This document shows positions 14,490-16,879 of a stretch of DNA of 16,879 bases, in pieces. The number at the start of each line of letters is the position of its first letter. The stretch's first letter is position 1. Source of the DNA: OMOG01 sp041485845. GTDB lineage: Bacteria; Acidobacteriota; Terriglobia; Bryobacterales; Bryobacteraceae. The stretch lies in the NCBI GenBank assembly GCA_041485845.1, contig JBGPKH010000131.1, forward strand, positions 1-16,879. The letters run 5' to 3'. The position numbers and the translations under genes were made by a program. Below the pieces are notes generated by a model. It saw only the letters and a program-made list of their open reading frames with translations. It made no database searches and was not told the DNA's origin.

Positions 14490-15356
14490 CTACTTCAACT
14501 CGGTCATCAGACCCGGCAGGCTCCACTGCATTTGCAGGCTGCCGGCGGCCCAACCGAATTCGGCCTGCATGACCTTGCCGACGTCCTCCTGGCTCTTGCC
14601 CTCGCGGATTAAGCCCTGCGCGCGGCTGCGCAGCTTTTCGACGTTGTTGCGATAAGCCATCAGGTTGGCCTTCGTGGTTACCGGGCCATGTCCCGGAATC
14701 ACGGTATCGAAATCCCACTTCATCGCCTCGTCGAGCGTCTTGGCCCACTCCACTACGCTGCCTCCGCCGGGATAGTCGATCAGCGGGGAGTTGCCCGCCA
14801 TCAAGTCTCCGGTGTGGATGGTCCGCAGTGCCGGAAAGTAGACGATCGCGTCGCCATTGGTGTGGCCCCGCCCGAAGTAGCGCGCGCGCACTTCCTTGCC
14901 GCCGAGAAACACCGAGGTCTCCTGCGTGAACACGACGCGCGCCGCAACCATGCCCGGCGACGCGTTCGACTGCTTGTGCCCCACGATGTTGGCCCGCGCG
15001 TTCGCGGTCGAAAGGATCTCTGCGCCCGCGGGTAGAAACTTCGTGTTGCCGCCGCTGTGGTCCTCGTGATGGTGCGTGCTGAGAATGTACTTCACCGGCT
15101 GATCGGTGACGCTCTTCACCTTGGCCATGATGTTCTCGTAGTCGCGCTCGTACTTGTCGTCCACCAGGATGACGCCCTCGCCCGTGACATACACGGCCAC
15201 GTTGCCGCCATCGCCCTCGATCTCGTACAGATCGTCTTTAACCTTGTTGATCGTCAACTGCGGAGGCGCACCGCCCCGGTTCTGCGTATAAGCGATCCAG
15301 CAGCCCAAAAGGAACAGGGAACCAACCATCGTGCGTGCAACCAGCGTTCGGCTCAT
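14490..15356 (-). CDS. Metallo-beta-lactamase-fold hydrolase, probable lipoprotein
   Basis: 288 residues. Residues 1-19 form a signal peptide with lipobox LLGC (C19), so it is probably anchored outside the cytoplasm. The metal site is complete: H-x-H-x-D-H at THHHEDHSGGN (H95, H97, D99, H100), RGHTNGD (H165), HTGDL (D184) and PGHGP (H223). This matches the metallo-beta-lactamase superfamily (hydrolases and lactamase-like enzymes), but I cannot say whether it hydrolyses beta-lactams. It precedes the hydroxypyruvate-isomerase-like gene by 7 bases on the same strand, so the two are probably co-transcribed. Confidence 0.87.
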   Translation of the reverse strand: MSRTLVARTMVGSLFLLGCWIAYTQNRGGAPPQLTINKVKDDLYEIEGDGGNVAVYVTGEGVILVDDKYERDYENIMAKVKSVTDQPVKYILSTHHHEDHSGGNTKFLPAGAEILSTANARANIVGHKQSNASPGMVAARVVFTQETSVFLGGKEVRARYFGRGHTNGDAIVYFPALRTIHTGDLMAGNSPLIDYPGGGSVVEWAKTLDEAMKWDFDTVIPGHGPVTTKANLMAYRNNVEKLRSRAQGLIREGKSQEDVGKVMQAEFGWAAGSLQMQWSLPGLMTELK

Positions 15357-15378
15357 GTCCGGACACTATACCAGATTT

Positions 15379-15642
15379 GTGTGGTGCCGGCTCTACTTAC
15401 CAGATCACCCAGATCACCCGGATGTACAGGCAGCAGCGCTGAAGGGGCAGGCCGAAGCTCAGGGTCTGACCGTCGAACGCTGGTTTCAGAAAATCGCTGA
15501 GGATCATGTTCCTCCGCAGTCGATCGCGCATCTACAAAACACGAATCCCCAAGAGTGGGCTCGGCGGTTTCATGACTGGGCTGAAAGCCACGACGGTACG
15601 ACGCCCCTTTTGAGCGATGAAGCCATCAGCCGCGAGAGCATA
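15379..15642 (+). pseudogene. VapB-type antitoxin remnant, 5' end lost
   Basis: The frame reads DVQAAALKGQAEAQGLTVER, WFQKIAEDHV, then HLQNTNPQEWARRFHDWAES and TTPLLSDEAISRESI. This matches a small antitoxin family encoded with VapC: xVExALKxQAExxGLxxERWLQxxAxEH..P..HLQKTxPQEWAxxFxxWAxSHDxxTPxLSDExxSRESI. The N-terminal strand is replaced by ATCACCCAG-type repeated DNA (about 15400-15420). The only starts are an in-frame GTG (15379) or the far upstream ATG 15355 that overlaps the neighbouring gene. After ..RESI the true C-terminus is replaced by unrelated sequence to TAG 15706-15708. Probably non-functional. Confidence 0.6.
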
Positions 15643-15650
15643 TCAAGGGC

Positions 15651-15779
15651 ATGTTTCTATTCCTGCCCGGGACGCCGGCGATTTATCCAGCGTGGGAAGC
15701 TCTTGTGACGCAGCATGCGGTATCGGGAAAGCCCTCCCGCGATGCGCGCCTCGTCGCCGCCACGCAGATCACGGGCTGA
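15651..15779 (+). pseudogene. PIN-domain (VapC) C-terminal fragment
   Basis: ATG 15651 opens MFLFLPGTPAIYPAWEALVT, then QHAVSGKPSRDARLVAATQI and stops at TGA 15777-15779. The text matches the late part of VapC-type PIN toxins: LLPDxPAIYxxWxxLVxxHxVSGxxxHDARLVAAM. The first about 80 residues, with the first catalytic Asp and Glu, are missing, and so is the last strand after VAA. It sits 8 bases behind the antitoxin remnant, so a deletion removed most of the toxin gene. Confidence 0.6.
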
Positions 15780-15940
15780 ACGTCCCGCAGTTGGTGAATG
15801 CTGCGATCCTCGCACCAGCGCAGGAAGGCCCCGGCCGCGCGGCCATGCGCCCCCCGCGTGTTTCGATTGCGGATATTGACGGTGAAGAATTCGAGGAAGC
15901 GGAGCGCCGCCCGGTCTCCGGCTCCGGCGATGCGGAACAG
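15770..15940 (-). pseudogene. Tyrosine recombinase (integrase), N-terminal SAM-like domain fragment
   Basis: The minus-strand frame (no ATG; TGA at 15941-15943 just upstream) reads LFRIAGAGDRAALRFLEFFT, VNIRNRNTRGAHGRAAGAFL and RWCEDRSIHQLRDVQPV. This is the N-terminal core-binding domain of tyrosine recombinases: RFLEFFTANIRNxNTRAAYxRAxxxFLRWCExRGIxxLxDIxPVH. The catalytic domain is absent. At about 15770 the sequence switches to the PIN fragment read on the other strand, so the two fragments meet at one junction. This looks like a mobile-element remnant. Confidence 0.72.
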
Positions 15941-15979
15941 TCAGTTCGGCGCGAGGCCACCGCGAGCGCGCGTGCGGTT

Positions 15980-16480
15980 TCAGCCACGTTCTTTTTTCTC
16001 CTTGTGCTTTTCCAGCAGCGCTTCGAGCAGCGCTTTGGGACTTCTGAAGTTGGTCCGCCGAAGCCGCTCCACCGCTTGCGCGAAATCCGTCAGGCCGTAT
16101 TGCGACGCAAGTTCGAGAATGCCCAGCGTGCCGGTTACGCGAAGCCCCTTGCTGCGGGCCGTCCTCACGCCCTTGCGATCATCCATCAGCAGCAGGTCGG
16201 CATGGAGCGCGGAGGCCAAGGCGATCGCCGCTTGCTCTCCTTCATGGATTCCTTTCAATAGAGGGTCCATCTCGAAGCCACCGGGCGGTGCGCGCATCTC
16301 CACCCATGCGGGCGGGTTGGCGACCCAATTCCGCACGGGCGAAGGAGCGTTCCGGGCGATCAATTCGGCTTGCACGGTGGAGGGCAAAATCACTCTTTCA
16401 AACAAGGCCGGAAGGAGATCGATGCATCCGATCAAAATCAGATAATTTACGGGACCGGTATCGGCGATGACGAGCCGCAC
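15980..16480 (-). CDS. PIN-domain toxin (DUF3368/VapC-like)
   Basis: 166 residues. The PIN active-site acids are visible: IADTGPVNYL (D7), STVQAELI (E39), HEGEQAAIAL (E82) and LLMDDRKGVR (D100, D101), the order and spacing of DUF3368-type PIN proteins. C-terminal GLRVTGTLGILELASQYGL and the Lys-rich end KHKEKKERG are complete. PIN toxins cut RNA and are held in check by a cognate antitoxin; here a UPF0175 gene lies 5 bases upstream on the same strand. That pairing is common and supports a functional TA module, though activity is inferred from residues only. Confidence 0.85.
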   Translation of the reverse strand: MRLVIADTGPVNYLILIGCIDLLPALFERVILPSTVQAELIARNAPSPVRNWVANPPAWVEMRAPPGGFEMDPLLKGIHEGEQAAIALASALHADLLLMDDRKGVRTARSKGLRVTGTLGILELASQYGLTDFAQAVERLRRTNFRSPKALLEALLEKHKEKKERG

Positions 16481-16485
16481 CGCTT

Positions 16486-16749
16486 TTAGAATCCCAAGCT
16501 TTTCAGATCGGCGAGGTCGCGCTCGAAATCTTCCATGGTGAAATCTTCGTACACGCCATGCGCCTTAAGGAACCCGTCGAGCTCGTATCTGGTTTCGAAA
16601 CCGAGCAGGCGGCGGAGTTCGGGGTCGGTGATATGCCCGCTCTTATATTCTTCGAGCGCTAGGGCTTCGAGAGCGCGCCTCGACAGATCGCCGCCATCCG
16701 CGCTTATGCGGCTGGCGAGATCGTCGGGAATTTGAACGGTGAACTCCAT
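16486..16749 (-). CDS. UPF0175-family antitoxin
   Basis: 87 residues: MEFTVQIPDDLASRISADGG, LSRRALEALALEEYKSGHIT, DPELRRLLGFETRYELDGFL, KAHGVYEDFTMEDFERDLAD. It has the UPF0175 pattern (RxxLExxALExYxxGxIxxxxxxxLLGFxTRxELDxFLKxHxVxxDYTxxDxExD), whose members are thought to be DNA-binding antitoxins of PIN toxins. A -35/-10 pair and a perfect palindrome lie just upstream, consistent with autoregulation. It is the first gene of a two-gene operon with the PIN toxin. Confidence 0.85.
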   Translation of the reverse strand: MEFTVQIPDDLASRISADGGDLSRRALEALALEEYKSGHITDPELRRLLGFETRYELDGFLKAHGVYEDFTMEDFERDLADLKSLGF

Positions 16750-16757
16750 GCTCTTAC

Positions 16758-16793
16758 ACCCTAACCCATCGCCGGAATCCGGTCAAGACCGGA
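16758..16793 (-). promoter_or_regulatory. Promoter and operator of the UPF0175-PIN operon
   Basis: On the minus strand TTGACC (16786-16781) and TAGGGT (16763-16758) are 17 bases apart, and the -10 ends 8 bases before the ATG at 16749. TCCGGTC-TT-GACCGGA forms a perfect 7-bp palindrome (16778-16793) over the -35. Its placement is that of a repressor site, plausibly for UPF0175 or its complex with the PIN toxin. Confidence 0.7.
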
Positions 16794-16879
16794 ACGGTTT
16801 TGACTTCGATGCCGCCCTGTCCCGCGCCCCGCATGCGCTACGAGGCTGAAACTGCCTCTGATACCTTAGGAAGACGGCG

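Noticed and set aside
13532..14572. Plus-strand frame of 346 codons opposite the isomerase gene
   Set aside because: Antisense shadow of the hydroxypyruvate-isomerase-like gene; no recognisable domain.
15395..15425. CAGATCACC short tandem repeat as a possible CRISPR or VNTR
   Set aside because: Only two imperfect units, explained as the damaged 5' end of the antitoxin remnant.
15798..16445. Plus-strand frame of 215 codons opposite the PIN toxin and integrase fragment
   Set aside because: Shadow; the minus strand encodes the recognisable PIN and recombinase texts.

Overview
GC-rich bacterial DNA. The gene set points to Acidobacteriota, probably the Solibacter/Bryobacterales group: a Ser/Thr kinase fused to a beta-propeller and opening with a GEGGMG loop, a BlaI repressor overlapping a BlaR1/M56 gene, and many small toxin-antitoxin (TA) modules. 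This assignment rests on remembered family resemblance, not on a search. I see no rRNA, tRNA or CRISPR array.

Layout. (1) 1-977 is decayed DNA: the 3' end of an IS66-like transposase, the last ~50 residues of an outer-membrane beta-barrel protein, a 34-residue membrane peptide, a start-less YHS metal-binding domain and a frameshifted DUF6582-type gene. It looks like the remains of a heavy-metal (copper-type) resistance locus hit by an insertion sequence. (2) 1007-3079 (minus strand) holds an intact bacterial eRF1-like (baeRF/Vms1-type) gene, then a BlaI-BlaR1 operon whose BlaR1 part has a one-base deletion and is truncated. (3) 3086-6588 holds intact housekeeping or metabolic genes: a DJ-1/PfpI protein, a HlyD-type membrane-fusion protein and a rhamnulokinase. 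(4) 8898-6674 (minus) is the conserved rplU-rpmA-obg ribosome-assembly operon, with a minimal-nucleotidyltransferase gene and a possible small partner ORF attached directly behind obg. (5) 9029-13549 is a patchwork of TA modules and broken genes: DUF4160 (frameshifted)/DUF2442, a kinase pseudogene, Phd-YoeB, a DinB fragment, an orphan HigA/NadS-type regulator, ParD-ParE and a frameshifted HEPN pair. (6) 13652-15356 (minus) is an intact two-gene operon, a hydroxypyruvate-isomerase-like TIM barrel and a probable lipoprotein metallo-beta-lactamase-fold hydrolase. (7) 15379-16793 holds a VapBC-type relic fused to a tyrosine-recombinase fragment, followed by an intact UPF0175/PIN TA pair with its own promoter and operator.

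How it fits together. The long core genes (about 8 kb in total) are undamaged. At least ten accessory genes carry frameshifts, a nonsense codon, lost starts or truncations. The intact TA pairs sit between these fragments, several with recognisable self-regulatory palindromes. The best reading is a genomic turnover zone where mobile cassettes land and decay. I did not find a clearly new multi-gene system. The least ordinary items are the nucleotidyltransferase gene inside the obg operon, the kinase with a lost DFG aspartate plus a stop codon, and the integrase/PIN junction.
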